Assembly: GCF_000172415.1 (NCBI RefSeq)
Contig: NZ_ABLD01000002.1
Location: 62,001-126,000, forward strand
DNA from: Paraburkholderia graminis C4D1M
GTDB lineage: Bacteria; Pseudomonadota; Gammaproteobacteria; Burkholderiales; Burkholderiaceae
Length of the DNA stretch: 64,000 bases
Reading direction: 5' to 3'
Shown: positions 1-8,346 of the stretch, piece after piece
Layout of the letters: every line of letters starts with the position of its first letter
Numbering within the stretch: the first letter of the stretch is position 1
Translations under genes and position numbers: made by a program
The notes under the pieces: generated by a model
Seen by the model: only the letters and a program-made list of their open reading frames with translations
Database searches by the model: none
What the model was told of the DNA's origin: nothing

Positions 1-150
1 GTGATACGCCTTTCAGGAGCGGACCGAGAAGAAAGGCCCGGGTCGGAGTCGGCATGGGTGCGATGTCAGTATTGGCAAAATTCAGACGGTGGGCAATTGT
101 ATACGGCAAGCCGCGCTAAGATGCGGGATAGCCTGAATCTCGTGCCGACA

Positions 151-621
151 ATGAGCAAAAACCAGAATTCGACTCTTGAACCCAGCGCCACGCGTACTCG
201 CCGACCCAGCCTGCGGCTCACTTATGTGATCGGCAGTCTCGACCGTATCTTGCGGCGTCGTATGAGCGAAGCCCTCGCGCCGCTCGGCTTGACCCTCGCG
301 CAATTTACCGCGCTCTCCGTGCTTGAAGCGAAAGGGCAAGCGTCGAACGCGCAGCTTGCCGAGCGCTCGTTCATCACACCGCAATCAGCCAACGAAGTGA
401 TGAACGCGATGGCGAGCCGCAACTGGGTGAGCCGCGAGCCCGATCCCACGCATGGCCGCATCGTGCTGCTGCAACTGACCGACGAGGGCCGTACCGTACT
501 GCGCCAATGCGAGCAGGCGGTGAAAGCCATTGAAAAGCAGATGCTCGAAGGCATCGAACTGGAAACAGCCGGCACGGTGCAGCGCCACCTCGAAAGTTTC
601 GTACGCAATTTGCGCGGGTAG
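151..621 (+). CDS. MarR-family transcriptional regulator
   Basis: A winged-helix DNA-binding repressor or activator of about 156 residues, the usual MarR size. The wing region carries the family pattern D-x-x-x-G-R-x-V-L-L-Q-L-T-D-E-G, and the recognition helix lies in the stretch around ITPQSANEVMNAM. The reading frame stays open to base 1, but the upstream residues are low-complexity and unlike MarR. I therefore place the start at the ATG beginning MSKNQN, with a second ATG at 121 as the alternative. The ligand and targets are not visible. The next gene starts about 240 bp downstream, so this looks monocistronic. Confidence 0.85.
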   Translation: MSKNQNSTLEPSATRTRRPSLRLTYVIGSLDRILRRRMSEALAPLGLTLAQFTALSVLEAKGQASNAQLAERSFITPQSANEVMNAMASRNWVSREPDPTHGRIVLLQLTDEGRTVLRQCEQAVKAIEKQMLEGIELETAGTVQRHLESFVRNLRG

Positions 622-863
622 CGTCGGCGAGCACTGGCGTCTGATAATGGCGATGACTTCATGCCGCCGCGCCCGATATGCCACGTCGCACGTACTTCTT
701 TTGTACTTTCGGGCGCTTGCCGAACACAACTTTTCAATCTTCGCTGCTTCGTATTCACGCCACTGCGGGTAAACAGCGGGAACGCACTTTGCTGACGTAG
801 TTAGCTTAAGCAACGCACTGACGTCAGCGAGCGCCGCTAGTCGCAGTCCAACCACACACGATA

Positions 864-2336
864 ATGAACATTCACGAATCGCCGCCCCTCTCTCGCACTA
901 ACGTCGAAACGGGCGTGCCCGGCCTTGACGAGATCCTGGGCGGCGGTCTCGTGCGCGGCGGCGTTTATCTTCTCGAAGGCATGGCGGGCGCCGGCAAGAC
1001 GATCCTGTCGAGCCAGATCGGCTTTCATCGCGTAAGCCGCGGCGAGAAAGTGCTGTACATGACGCTCATCGCCGAATCGCATGACAAGTTGCTCGCGCAC
1101 CTGAAAGGCCTGACTTTCTTCGACGAAAAAGCCGTCGCGCAGCAAATGCTTTTTGTCTCTGGCTATCACGAACTGATGCAGGACGGCCTGGACGGCTTTC
1201 TGAAACTCATTGCGTCGAGCATTTACGATTACCGCCCGAGCTTGATGATCATCGACGGCTTTCGTAGCGCCCGCGAGTTCAGCGAGACGGAGCTGTCGTT
1301 GTCCAAGTTCATTCATGAGCTGAACGCTCTCGTCGCGGCAATGGACTGCACGACGCTGTTGCTCGCGCCGCTGTCCGGCAACGAGCCGCATCCGGAACAT
1401 ACGCTTGTCGACGGTCTGATCGAACTCAACCGTTATAGCGACGGCATGCGCCGCGCGCGCGAAATCGAAGTGCACAAGATGCGTGCGCGCAATCATCTGA
1501 TGGGCAAGCACTACTTTCGCATCGCCGAAAGCGGGCTTCTGATGTTCCCGCGTCTCGAAGCGCAATGCGCCGCGCCGAGTGGACCGGTCGATCTTAAAGC
1601 ACGGGTCGGTTTCGACTTGCCGCATCTCGATGTCATGTTCGGCGGCGGTCTGTCGCAAGGCTCGACCGCGACGTTGATCGGACCGTCGGGCGTCGGCAAG
1701 ACGATGCTGAGTTTGCAGTTTCTCGCAGCGGGCGTCGCGCGCGGCGAACGTTGTCTGTATCTCGGCTTTTACGAAGGACCGCAACGGCTCCTCGGCAAAG
1801 CCGAGGCCGTTTCAATCCCGCTGAACGAAGCGTATGAAGACGGCCGTCTCCTGATTCAATGGCAGCCCGCCATTGAACTCGCCGTCGACGAAATCGCCGC
1901 GAAGGCGCTCGCCACCGCGAAGAACATGGGGGCGACGCGCATGGTGATCGACGGAGTGGAAGGCTTCCGCGATTCCGCGTTGCGCGTGGAGCGCTTCGGG
2001 CTGTTCCTTAACGCGTTGCTGCATCAATTGCGCGAGGCCGGCATTACGACGCTGGTCATAGAAGAAATGCCGCTCCATTCCGATCACGGCCATTCGAGAA
2101 CCACGCGCGTTTCGGCACTCACCGAGAACCTCGTGCTGCTGCGTTACGCTGAGACAGACGCGGGACTGCGGCGCGCGATCTCCATCGTCAAGCAGCGCGA
2201 AAGCGCACATGATCCGTCCACGCATGAGCTGGTGATTTCGTCGCAAGGGCTCGATGTTATCGAAAGCCCGCTCAGCGCCACGGTTTCTTCGGCATCAGGT
2301 CTGTCCGCGACGTTGCAGCCGCGGCGACCGGCGTAG
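864..2336 (+). CDS. KaiC-like double-domain ATPase (RecA/RadA superfamily)
   Basis: A 490-residue protein made of two tandem KaiC-type RecA domains. Each begins with the KaiC-family hallmark G-x-P-x-L-D-x-x-x-G-G-G-L, or a close variant, followed by a Walker A: GMAGAGKT near residue 39 and GPSGVGKT near residue 273. Walker B-like strands follow (LMIIDGF, RMVIDGV). In cyanobacteria such proteins form hexamers that autophosphorylate. In other bacteria, KaiC homologues without KaiA and KaiB are linked to stress or signalling roles. Only five bases separate it from a stand-alone response-regulator receiver, so the two are very likely co-transcribed and may form a signalling pair. No KaiA or KaiB is encoded nearby. 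Confidence 0.88.
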   Translation: MNIHESPPLSRTNVETGVPGLDEILGGGLVRGGVYLLEGMAGAGKTILSSQIGFHRVSRGEKVLYMTLIAESHDKLLAHLKGLTFFDEKAVAQQMLFVSGYHELMQDGLDGFLKLIASSIYDYRPSLMIIDGFRSAREFSETELSLSKFIHELNALVAAMDCTTLLLAPLSGNEPHPEHTLVDGLIELNRYSDGMRRAREIEVHKMRARNHLMGKHYFRIAESGLLMFPRLEAQCAAPSGPVDLKARVGFDLPHLDVMFGGGLSQGSTATLIGPSGVGKTMLSLQFLAAGVARGERCLYLGFYEGPQRLLGKAEAVSIPLNEAYEDGRLLIQWQPAIELAVDEIAAKALATAKNMGATRMVIDGVEGFRDSALRVERFGLFLNALLHQLREAGITTLVIEEMPLHSDHGHSRTTRVSALTENLVLLRYAETDAGLRRAISIVKQRESAHDPSTHELVISSQGLDVIESPLSATVSSASGLSATLQPRRPA

Positions 2337-2341
2337 CACCC

Positions 2342-2692
2342 ATGAAAACCATTCTGGTCGTGGATGACGAATTCGACATCCTCACGGTATGGCGGCTGCT
2401 GCTCGAGCGCCACGGCTATACGGTATTGACCGCATCGAATGGCGCCGTCGCGCTCGAGCAGATACGCAGAACGAGGCCCGACATCATCGTATCGGACTGC
2501 ATGATGCCGGTCATGTCGGGGCTGCAACTGTGCGCGGCGCTTTACGCCGATCCCGAACTGCGCGACATTCCGATCATTCTATGCAGCGCGGCCGCGGATA
2601 TTCCAGTGCAACCCAATCCGTCTATCGAATACGCGCGCAAGCCGATCGCGTTCGACGCGTTGCTCGCAATGCTCAAGCGGATGTCGGTGTAG
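2342..2692 (+). CDS. Stand-alone response regulator receiver (CheY-like)
   Basis: A single receiver domain of 116 residues with no output domain. The acidic pocket is D8/D9, the phospho-acceptor is D52 (in VSDCMMP) and the invariant lysine is K100 in the A-R-K-P motif. All key residues for phosphorylation are present. It lies directly behind the KaiC-like ATPase gene with a five-base gap. Pairing of KaiC-like proteins with receivers or histidine kinases is known in non-cyanobacteria, so a KaiC-linked phosphorelay is a reasonable inference. No histidine kinase is encoded next to it. It ends tail to tail with the beta-lactamase gene. Confidence 0.9.
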   Translation: MKTILVVDDEFDILTVWRLLLERHGYTVLTASNGAVALEQIRRTRPDIIVSDCMMPVMSGLQLCAALYADPELRDIPIILCSAAADIPVQPNPSIEYARKPIAFDALLAMLKRMSV

Positions 2693-2729
2693 CGCTTCTC
2701 CTACTGCGGCTCACCACCGCCTTGCAGCG

Positions 2730-3677
2730 TCAAACCGACTCCACGACCAGCGCGCCGACGTTTGCAATCGCCGCGTTGTTGCGCGCGGCGTCGCCCGCAG
2801 TGCCGGTCAAATAGACCGCCACAAGAATCGGGCCGCGTCCCGGCGGCCAGAAAATCGCCACGTCGTTCGCGGTGCCGTGATCGCCCGTGCCGGTCTTGTC
2901 GCCCACGCCCCAATCTTTCGGCAGCTTTGCGCGCAGACGCGCGCCGCCGGTCTCATTGGCCGCGAGCCACGCGAGCAATTGCACTCTCGATGACGACTTC
3001 AAACGCTCGCCAAGCAGGAGTTCGCGCATATTGCCGAGCATTGCATTCGGTGTCGTCGTATCGCGCGGATCGCCAGGCGTCGCCTCGTTCAACGTCGGCT
3101 CATTGCGGTCCAGCCGCGTGATGCCGTCGCCGAGACTACGCGCGAATGCAGTCAGTGCAGCAGGACCGCCGAAGCTTTGCAGCAGCAGATTAGCCGCGGT
3201 GTTGTCGCTAAGCGTGATCGCCGCCTTGCACAACTCCGCGATACTCATGCCCGCGTTGCCGGTGCGCTCGCGAGTGTGCTTCGAGGTTGCCGGCGAGTAC
3301 GGCACCAGTTCGCTTTCCGGATAGACGATGCGCCGCTGCAGATCTTCTTCGCCGCGATCGACACGCGCGAGGATCGCACCCGCGGCGAGCAGCTTGAACG
3401 TGCTGCACATCGGGAAGCGCTCGTCCGCATGCAAGCCGGCGTGCAGTCCCGAGGTCGTGTCGACGATCGACACGCCGAGCCGTCCACCGCTTTGTGCTTC
3501 GATCTCTTCGAGCCGCGCGCGAATCGCATCGGCTTTCGCGAACTGTTGCCGCTGCCGCGCTCCATTGATTGCCTTGCCCGATTCCGCGTTCTTGGCCCAC
3601 GCGCCGCCGTTGCCGAACGCAACCCCAGCTATCGAAACGCCCAGCATCGTACCCGCGAATTTTCTTCTCGTGATCAT
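2730..3677 (-). CDS. Class A beta-lactamase, Tat-type signal peptide
   Basis: A 315-residue periplasmic serine beta-lactamase that would hydrolyse beta-lactam antibiotics. All class A motifs are present: S92-T-F-K95 (Ambler S70-x-x-K73), S157-D-N (S130-D-N), E193-P-T-L-N (E166-x-x-L-N) and K261-T-G (K234-T-G). The residue before the nucleophile is cysteine (Ambler 69), as in Burkholderia PenA. The partner Cys238 of KPC-like carbapenemases is absent, because the segment after KTG reads TGDHGTAND. The N-terminus MITRRKFAGT fits a twin-arginine export signal. I start at the ATG at 3677, which follows an AAAGGAG ribosome site; a longer open frame reaches 3755. It is divergent from an AmpR-type regulator, the classic inducible arrangement. 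The substrate spectrum cannot be read from sequence alone. Confidence 0.95.
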   Translation of the reverse strand: MITRRKFAGTMLGVSIAGVAFGNGGAWAKNAESGKAINGARQRQQFAKADAIRARLEEIEAQSGGRLGVSIVDTTSGLHAGLHADERFPMCSTFKLLAAGAILARVDRGEEDLQRRIVYPESELVPYSPATSKHTRERTGNAGMSIAELCKAAITLSDNTAANLLLQSFGGPAALTAFARSLGDGITRLDRNEPTLNEATPGDPRDTTTPNAMLGNMRELLLGERLKSSSRVQLLAWLAANETGGARLRAKLPKDWGVGDKTGTGDHGTANDVAIFWPPGRGPILVAVYLTGTAGDAARNNAAIANVGALVVESV

Positions 3678-3737
3678 TGCCGCTCCTTTGTGTGAAGCCG
3701 CAACTATCGGTTTTCCCGCCGCCGCTGACAAACGATG

Positions 3738-3768
3738 ATAAGTTAATGCGCTCACAAGAAAAACTTAT
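3738..3768. promoter_or_regulatory. Candidate LysR/AmpR operator between bla and ampR
   Basis: The 100-base gap between the divergent genes contains ATAAGTT and, 17 bases on, its exact inverse AACTTAT. LysR-type regulators bind interrupted inverted repeats in just this position. The left arm also overlaps a plausible -10 region for the bla promoter. The assignment rests on symmetry and position only. Confidence 0.5.
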
Positions 3769-3777
3769 GCCTCGGCC

Positions 3778-4656
3778 ATGAGACCTTATCTTCCGCTTAA
3801 CGCGCTGCGCGCTTTTGAATCGTCCGCCCGGCACTTGAGCTTTACTCGCGCGGCACTCGAACTGAATGTCACCCAGGCCGCTGTCAGCCAGCAGGTCAGA
3901 TCGCTCGAAGAACGTCTCGGCACCACGCTATTCAAGCGCTTGCCGCGCGGTCTCGCGATGACCGACGAGGGTCTTGCATTGCGTCCCGTCCTGACTGACG
4001 CATTCGATCGCATCGAAGCCGTGCTCAAGCAATTCGAAGGCGGCCACTTTCATGAAGTGCTGACAGTCGGCGTGGTGGGTACGTTCGCGGTCGGCTGGCT
4101 CATGCCGCGGCTCAAATCGTTTCGAGAGGCTCATCCCTTCGTCGAATTGCGGCTGTTGACGAACAACAATCTCGTGGATCTCGCGACCGAAGGCCTCGAC
4201 TTCGCAATCCGTTTCGGCGACGGCACGTGGCCGGGTTCACTCGCGACACGCCTGCTCGATGCACCGCTCGCGCTCTTATGCACGCCGGAAATTGCAGCGC
4301 GTCTGTCGACGCCCGCGGATCTCGCCGACCAGACGCTGCTGCGTTCCTATCGCGCGGATGACTGGAGCAACTGGTTCGCCGCTGCGGGCATTCCACCGCG
4401 GCCCATTCGCGGACCCGTGTTCGATTCTTCGCGATTGATGGTCGAAGCGGCGATGCAGGGCGCGGGCATCGCACTCGCGCCCGCGCTGATGTTCGATCGA
4501 GAGATCAATACGGGCCGCCTCGTGCGTCCGTTCGATGTCGAAGTCCATGCCGGCAGTTACTGGCTCACATGGCTAAAGGGCAAGCCGATGACGCCCGCGA
4601 TGCTGCTGTTCAGTCAGTGGCTCATCAAGGAAGCGGCCACACACACGCCGGATTAG
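3778..4656 (+). CDS. ampR: LysR-family regulator of the AmpR/PenR type
   Basis: A 292-residue LysR regulator with an N-terminal HTH (LNVTQAAVSQQVRSLEERLG) and a C-terminal effector domain. The effector domain has the AmpR signature segments VGTFAVGWLMPRL, LLTNNNLVDLA and EGLDFAIRFGDG. AmpR proteins sense muropeptides from cell-wall recycling and switch the adjacent beta-lactamase gene from repression to activation. Here the gene is divergent from a class A beta-lactamase, matching the penR-penA layout of Burkholderia. The start is the ATG preceding RPYLPLNALRAFE, the usual N-terminus of this subgroup. Its stop codon overlaps the end of the convergent gene by a few bases. Confidence 0.93.
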   Translation: MRPYLPLNALRAFESSARHLSFTRAALELNVTQAAVSQQVRSLEERLGTTLFKRLPRGLAMTDEGLALRPVLTDAFDRIEAVLKQFEGGHFHEVLTVGVVGTFAVGWLMPRLKSFREAHPFVELRLLTNNNLVDLATEGLDFAIRFGDGTWPGSLATRLLDAPLALLCTPEIAARLSTPADLADQTLLRSYRADDWSNWFAAAGIPPRPIRGPVFDSSRLMVEAAMQGAGIALAPALMFDREINTGRLVRPFDVEVHAGSYWLTWLKGKPMTPAMLLFSQWLIKEAATHTPD

Positions 4657-4907
4657 CACAGGCCCGTGCGACGATAGCCGTTCATCGCGGGGCGTTCGGC
4701 TTGCGGCGGAAATACATTCCACGAACCGTCGTCGTGACGGAAGAAGAAGATGGACAGCAGGCCGCCCGGACGCAGCGCCTCGACGCGCACGAAACGCTGA
4801 TGCAGTGACGCGCGGTGGCAGAACTCGACCACTCGTGCCGGCATCGACGGCGTAGGTGCAAGCCATTTGTCGACGGCCCAGTGCAAGGTCTTTTCAGCAG
4901 CAGCCAT
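4653..4907 (-). CDS. Small protein of unknown function downstream of the LRAT-like gene
   Basis: An 84-residue protein starting MAAAEKTLH at an ATG with a strong GAGGAG ribosome site. The frame is open further upstream but without a comparable site. I do not recognise a family. The middle reads VEFCHRASLHQRFVRVEA followed by LLSIFFFRHDDGSW, suggesting a small mixed alpha/beta fold. There is no signal peptide or membrane segment. It lies 40 bases behind the LRAT-fold gene and is probably its operon partner. Because it sits at the edge of the peptide-export locus it may be accessory to it. Confidence 0.65.
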   Translation of the reverse strand: MAAAEKTLHWAVDKWLAPTPSMPARVVEFCHRASLHQRFVRVEALRPGGLLSIFFFRHDDGSWNVFPPQAERPAMNGYRRTGLC

Positions 4908-4947
4908 GATGTTCTCCTCGGTTTCTTCACTCATCTCTTTCGATAAC

Positions 4948-5442
4948 TCACGCCACTTGCGCGGCAAACTGCCTGTTCTTCGCGCCGGCCTCGACGAATG
5001 CCTTCACGAGGCACATCAGCACGTGCATGCCGGTGCGCGGATGGCGCAAGCTGCAATGCACCTGTTCGCTGCGGCTTTCGCCAAGCAGCACCCACGCGCA
5101 GAAGTGTTCGCAGTTGTTGGTCAAGAGGCGGTAGCGGTTCTCACCGAGACGTGAGCGCGCGCGGCGCACTGCTTCTTCGCCGAGGTAGCGCGCGCCGAGC
5201 GTCGCTCTGATCGTCAGCGGATGCCCGGCAGCGAAGCGGTCGAGTTCGACTTCTTCAACCGGGCCGCGATGCGCCGAACCGGCAAAGCCCGCGTAATGAA
5301 CCACACGGCCATTGCCCACATAAATGCCGTGATGTTCGTAACCGCAGCGGGTGGAGACCAGATGCGAACCGATCGGCAAGTCGATGGTGGACGACGGTTC
5401 ATCGGCCGCATCGCTTGTCGTCTGAAGAGAGTTCGTGTTCAT
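4948..5442 (-). CDS. LRAT-fold (NlpC/P60-like) acyltransferase or hydrolase
   Basis: A 164-residue protein with the LRAT signature: H38 in EHHGIYVG, H49 in VVHYAG and the nucleophile C111 in N-N-C-E-H-F. The family (lecithin:retinol acyltransferase, H-rev107, bacterial homologues) forms thioester acyl-enzymes and acts as acyltransferase, phospholipase or peptide hydrolase. The catalytic triad is complete, so it should be active. No signal peptide is visible, so it is probably cytoplasmic. The start MNTNSLQTT follows a GAGG site, although the frame is open to 5499. A sigma-54-like promoter lies about 40 bases upstream, the class of promoter that also precedes the peptide genes nearby. Acylation or trimming of exported peptides is possible but purely inferred. 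Confidence 0.75.
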   Translation of the reverse strand: MNTNSLQTTSDAADEPSSTIDLPIGSHLVSTRCGYEHHGIYVGNGRVVHYAGFAGSAHRGPVEEVELDRFAAGHPLTIRATLGARYLGEEAVRRARSRLGENRYRLLTNNCEHFCAWVLLGESRSEQVHCSLRHPRTGMHVLMCLVKAFVEAGAKNRQFAAQVA

Positions 5443-5483
5443 GGCTTGCCTCGTTTGTTTCCAACACTGTTGCGAGGTCTTTT

Positions 5484-5498
5484 GCATCATCCGGGCCA
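5484..5498 (-). promoter_or_regulatory. Possible sigma-54 promoter for the LRAT-like gene
   Basis: Read on the minus strand the sequence is TGGCCCGGATGATGC. GG and GC are separated by exactly ten bases, as sigma-54 requires, but -24 is TGGCCC instead of TGGCAC and -12 is ATGC. It ends about 40 bases before the start codon of the LRAT-fold gene. It is weaker than the four elements before the peptide genes. Confidence 0.45.
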
Positions 5499-5826
5499 TG
5501 CGCTCGGAAGCCCTTGTTTATAGGGCTTTGCGCGAAAATGCGCGGCTTTTAACGACGCGAGTGTGGGCCTTGAACCGACAGAAATCGGGTCGATGTGTTG
5601 GCGATTGGCGATCTTTTGTCACGTCACGAGCTGTGCTTTGGAGAGCTTTTTGGAAGCCTCGCGATGCATTGAGAAAGTGTTGGGCCCCACACCGGTCGTG
5701 ACGCGTGAATGTTGGCTACTGCCCGACCTATCGCTTTGCATGCGACTCGCTCGACACGCTCCGAGCGGCCCGCAGCCCCACGCCAGTCAACGCATTACCG
5801 AAGAAACGCAGGACGTCGCGTACAAA

Positions 5827-5843
5827 TTGGCATAGCGCTTGCA
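5827..5843 (+). promoter_or_regulatory. Sigma-54 promoter of first peptide gene
   Basis: The sequence TTGGCATAGCGCTTGCA has TGGCA at -24 and TTGCA at -12. Ten bases lie between GG and GC, exactly the sigma-54 spacing. It lies about 62 bases before the peptide start codon. The same geometry recurs before the other three peptide genes, which makes chance unlikely. Confidence 0.85.
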
Positions 5844-5904
5844 CTATCTCGCCCAGATCCACAAAAACCGCGCGCGTCGCGCACGCGGTCAACCGGAGAA
5901 CGAC

Positions 5905-6192
5905 ATGGCTTCTATTTCTGTCAACGATCTTTCGCTGAACCTCGCACTCGACCGCAAAGCAATGGCGGCGATTCGCGGCGGAGGCGGTGCGCCGTGGGTC
6001 TATGGATGGATTCAGCCTTATGTGCGGGAAACGCCGAGCATTGGGCCGGTCGTGAACCTGTACGAGGTGTCCAACAACTTCTATGCTAACCAGATGATCA
6101 ACCAGTTCCAGTCGGTCGACGTGCGCAATACCGGTGCGAACTCGAACATTAGCGTCGCTCCCGACGCACGCAGCAGAAACGATATGGTGTAG
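5905..6192 (+). CDS. Double-glycine-leader peptide precursor 1
   Basis: A 95-residue precursor. Residues 1-26 form a leader starting MASISVNDLS and ending A-M-A-A-I-R-G-G, matching the double-glycine site cut by C39 peptidases of ABC exporters. The leader aligns without gaps to those of peptides 2 and 3 (D8-L9, L15-D16, A19-M20). The predicted mature part is about 69 residues, without cysteine, with aromatic residues near its start and an Asn/Ser-rich end. It lacks membrane segments, so pore-forming bacteriocin activity is not obvious. A GGAGA site precedes the ATG, and a sigma-54 promoter drives it. The stop lies five bases before the PP2C gene, so the two are co-transcribed. The biological target is unknown. 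Confidence 0.85.
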   Translation: MASISVNDLSLNLALDRKAMAAIRGGGGAPWVYGWIQPYVRETPSIGPVVNLYEVSNNFYANQMINQFQSVDVRNTGANSNISVAPDARSRNDMV

Positions 6193-6197
6193 CCGTT

Positions 6198-6968
6198 GTG
6201 ACTTGCGCGAGCCAATTCCGCTGGACGTCGTGCGCGCGTTCCGACGCGGGATGCGTGCGTGAAGTCAATGAAGATGCCTGCCTCGACGACGCCGAACTGG
6301 GACGCTGGGCCGTCGCGGACGGCATGGGCGGGCACGCGGTCGGCGACCTCGCGAGCCGCCTCGTGATCGACGCGCTAAAGCGGCTCGCGCCGCCCGTCAG
6401 CATGAAGGCGTTTATCGCGGACGCACGCGCGCATTTGCAGGTCGCGAATCGTCAGTTGAGAGAAGAGGCCGCGCGCCGCCAGGTGCAGCGCATCGGCAGC
6501 ACTGTCGTCGTGCTTCTCGCGTGCGATCGCTTTTGCGGCTATGTGTGGGCCGGCGACAGCCGCCTCTATCTCGTGCGCGACGGACAACTGCGCCAACTCA
6601 CGCGCGATCACAGTCAGGTTGAAGCGCTCAAGTCGCTCGGCGTGATTACCGATGAAGAAGCGCGGCATCATCCCGCGCAGCATATGATTACGCGTGCCGT
6701 GGGCGCGACCGATCTGCTCGAACTCGACGACGATGCAATCGAAGTCGCGGACGGCGACATCTTCCTGCTGTGCAGCGACGGCCTGAGCAACGAGGTCGAC
6801 GAAGCCGACATGCTGGCGGTGCTCAACACAGCCGCCCACGCCGACGCGCCGGATCTACTCGTGAGCCTCGCGCTCGAGCGCGGCGGCCGGGACAACATCA
6901 CGGCAGTCGTCGTGCGCGCGGAAGATCCTTATGCCGCCGACAAAACGCTGCTGAATCCCGCGCCATGA
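6198..6968 (+). CDS. PP2C-type protein serine/threonine phosphatase
   Basis: A 256-residue metal-dependent phosphatase that removes phosphate from Ser/Thr. The PP2C motifs are intact: R-E-V-N-E-D near residue 21, V-A-D-G-M-G-G-H with metal ligands D41/G42, W-A-G-D-S-R-L-Y near 117, C-S-D-G-L-S near 192, and G-G-R-D-N-I-T-A near 229. The start is a GTG five bases after the peptide 1 stop, so translation is probably coupled to the peptide. It is likely the off-switch for the transmembrane kinase at 22099-24282 and for FHA-bound phosphoproteins of the locus. The C-terminus carries the short motif A-D-K-T, also present between the FHA domains and membrane anchor of the FHA protein. This is a possible phospho-threonine docking site. 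Confidence 0.9.
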   Translation: MTCASQFRWTSCARSDAGCVREVNEDACLDDAELGRWAVADGMGGHAVGDLASRLVIDALKRLAPPVSMKAFIADARAHLQVANRQLREEAARRQVQRIGSTVVVLLACDRFCGYVWAGDSRLYLVRDGQLRQLTRDHSQVEALKSLGVITDEEARHHPAQHMITRAVGATDLLELDDDAIEVADGDIFLLCSDGLSNEVDEADMLAVLNTAAHADAPDLLVSLALERGGRDNITAVVVRAEDPYAADKTLLNPAP

Positions 6969-6987
6969 CAAAGCGGACATCGTCGCT

Positions 6988-8346
6988 TTATGTCTCGCCA
7001 TCGTCTTCTTCGCGCTCGTCCGCGCCGTTCCGGTCCAAAGGCACGACATTGCGATTGCGAAACTCCTTCGAATGAAGCCCGTGTTTTTTCAGCAGCATTT
7101 GCAGATGCGAGCGGTTCATGTCGATACGGCGCGCCAATTCCGCGACGGTGCCGTTCACTTCGCGCAGTCCGCGTTCGAGAAAGGCTTTTTCCGCGTCGTC
7201 ACTCGCCGCGCGCTTTGCGTCGCTGAGCGACATGAGATTCGCCACGCTGATCGGCTGCTGTCCCGAGCCATTCGCGACGCCTTGCAAGGCCGCCGCCGAA
7301 CCTGGCGCTGCGGGCCGCATGTCGGTCGGCAAGTGGTCGACATCCGCCATATCGCCGGCGAGACACGAGATGCGGTACATCACGTTACGCAATTCGCGGA
7401 TATTGCCGGGATAAGCGTAGTTGAGCAGAAAGTCCCGTAAACGAGGGGTTAATCTCACTGGTCTGCGCTTGAGCGTGCCGGCAGCTTCGTCGCCGAACCA
7501 GGCAATCAGCAGCGGAATTTCGTCGCGCCGTTCACGCAGCGGCGGCAGCGTGACGTGAATCACACTGAGCCGGTAGAACAGATCTTCGCGGAACCTGCCT
7601 TCCTCGCTCAGCTTGCGCAAGTTGCGATTCGTTGCCGCGACAATGCGCGTATCCACCGCAATGGTTTCGTCGGAGCCGACGCGTTGAATCTCGTGCGCTT
7701 CGAGCACGCGCAACAGTTTCACCTGTCCGGCGAGCGGCAACTCGCCGATCTCGTCGAGAAAAATAGTACCCGTATGGGCACTTTCGAATTTACCCTTGCG
7801 GTCATTCGAAGCGCCGGTAAACGCACCCTTGCGGTGACCGAACAGTTCCGACTCCAATAGATTGTCCGGAATCGCACCGCAGTTCACGGAAATAAATGGC
7901 TTATCCGCACGCGAGCCGTTCGCATGAATGACCTTCGCCATCAGTTCCTTGCCGGTGCCGCTTTCGCCGTCGATCAGAACCGGCAAGTCTGTCGGCGCGG
8001 CCTTCTCGGCAATTTCCAGCGATTCCAGGAGCCGCGCATTGTCGCCGAACGTCCCTTCGAAAATGAAGCTGCGCGCGAGCAGTGCCTGCCTGCGCGCCCC
8101 GCGCGACTGCTCGGCGCGCTGCTCCGGCTCCGCCGACGTCGCGGCCTGCACGAAGCGCTCCTTGTGCGAAAGTTGCATGACTTCATCGCGCAGCGACGTG
8201 GCCTGCCTCAACAGCTTGTCGATGTCGGTGCGTTCGAGTCGCGACGACCATCGCAGCGTCGAGCGCAGAATCTCAATCCGCTCGATCAAACCCGCATACG
8301 AAATCGCCGGACTGATGTCTTCAATCTGGTCGAGTATCTTCATCAT
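6988..8346 (-). CDS. Sigma-54-dependent transcriptional activator (AAA+ and Fis-type HTH)
   Basis: A 452-residue enhancer-binding protein that would use ATP to open sigma-54 promoters. The AAA+ core has Walker A GESGTGKE (near 128), the sigma-54 contact loop GAFTGA (near 175), Walker B GTIFLDE and an arginine-finger region (FREDLFYRL). A Fis-like HTH lies near the C-terminus ([20 protein letters not shown]). The N-terminal 90 residues form no receiver, GAF or PAS domain, so its input is unusual. They may be controlled by protein contact or phosphorylation. The first ATG (8346) overlaps the ABC exporter stop codon by one base; a GTG lies directly before it. It is the last gene of the exporter operon. 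Four sigma-54 promoters before peptide genes in this locus are its obvious targets. Confidence 0.9.
   Translation of the reverse strand: MMKILDQIEDISPAISYAGLIERIEILRSTLRWSSRLERTDIDKLLRQATSLRDEVMQLSHKERFVQAATSAEPEQRAEQSRGARRQALLARSFIFEGTFGDNARLLESLEIAEKAAPTDLPVLIDGESGTGKELMAKVIHANGSRADKPFISVNCGAIPDNLLESELFGHRKGAFTGASNDRKGKFESAHTGTIFLDEIGELPLAGQVKLLRVLEAHEIQRVGSDETIAVDTRIVAATNRNLRKLSEEGRFREDLFYRLSVIHVTLPPLRERRDEIPLLIAWFGDEAAGTLKRRPVRLTPRLRDFLLNYAYPGNIRELRNVMYRISCLAGDMADVDHLPTDMRPAAPGSAAALQGVANGSGQQPISVANLMSLSDAKRAASDDAEKAFLERGLREVNGTVAELARRIDMNRSHLQMLLKKHGLHSKEFRNRNVVPLDRNGADEREEDDGET

Larger units (their letters stand above)
5443..5904. other. Intergenic control region between LRAT-like gene and first peptide gene
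   Basis: About 460 bases separate two divergent transcripts. The minus-strand side holds a weaker sigma-54-like element at 5484-5498. The plus-strand side holds a strong one at 5827-5843. The space between is the right size to carry upstream activator sites for both. I find no convincing coding sequence here: the open frames lack ribosome sites and family resemblance. Confidence 0.6.
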
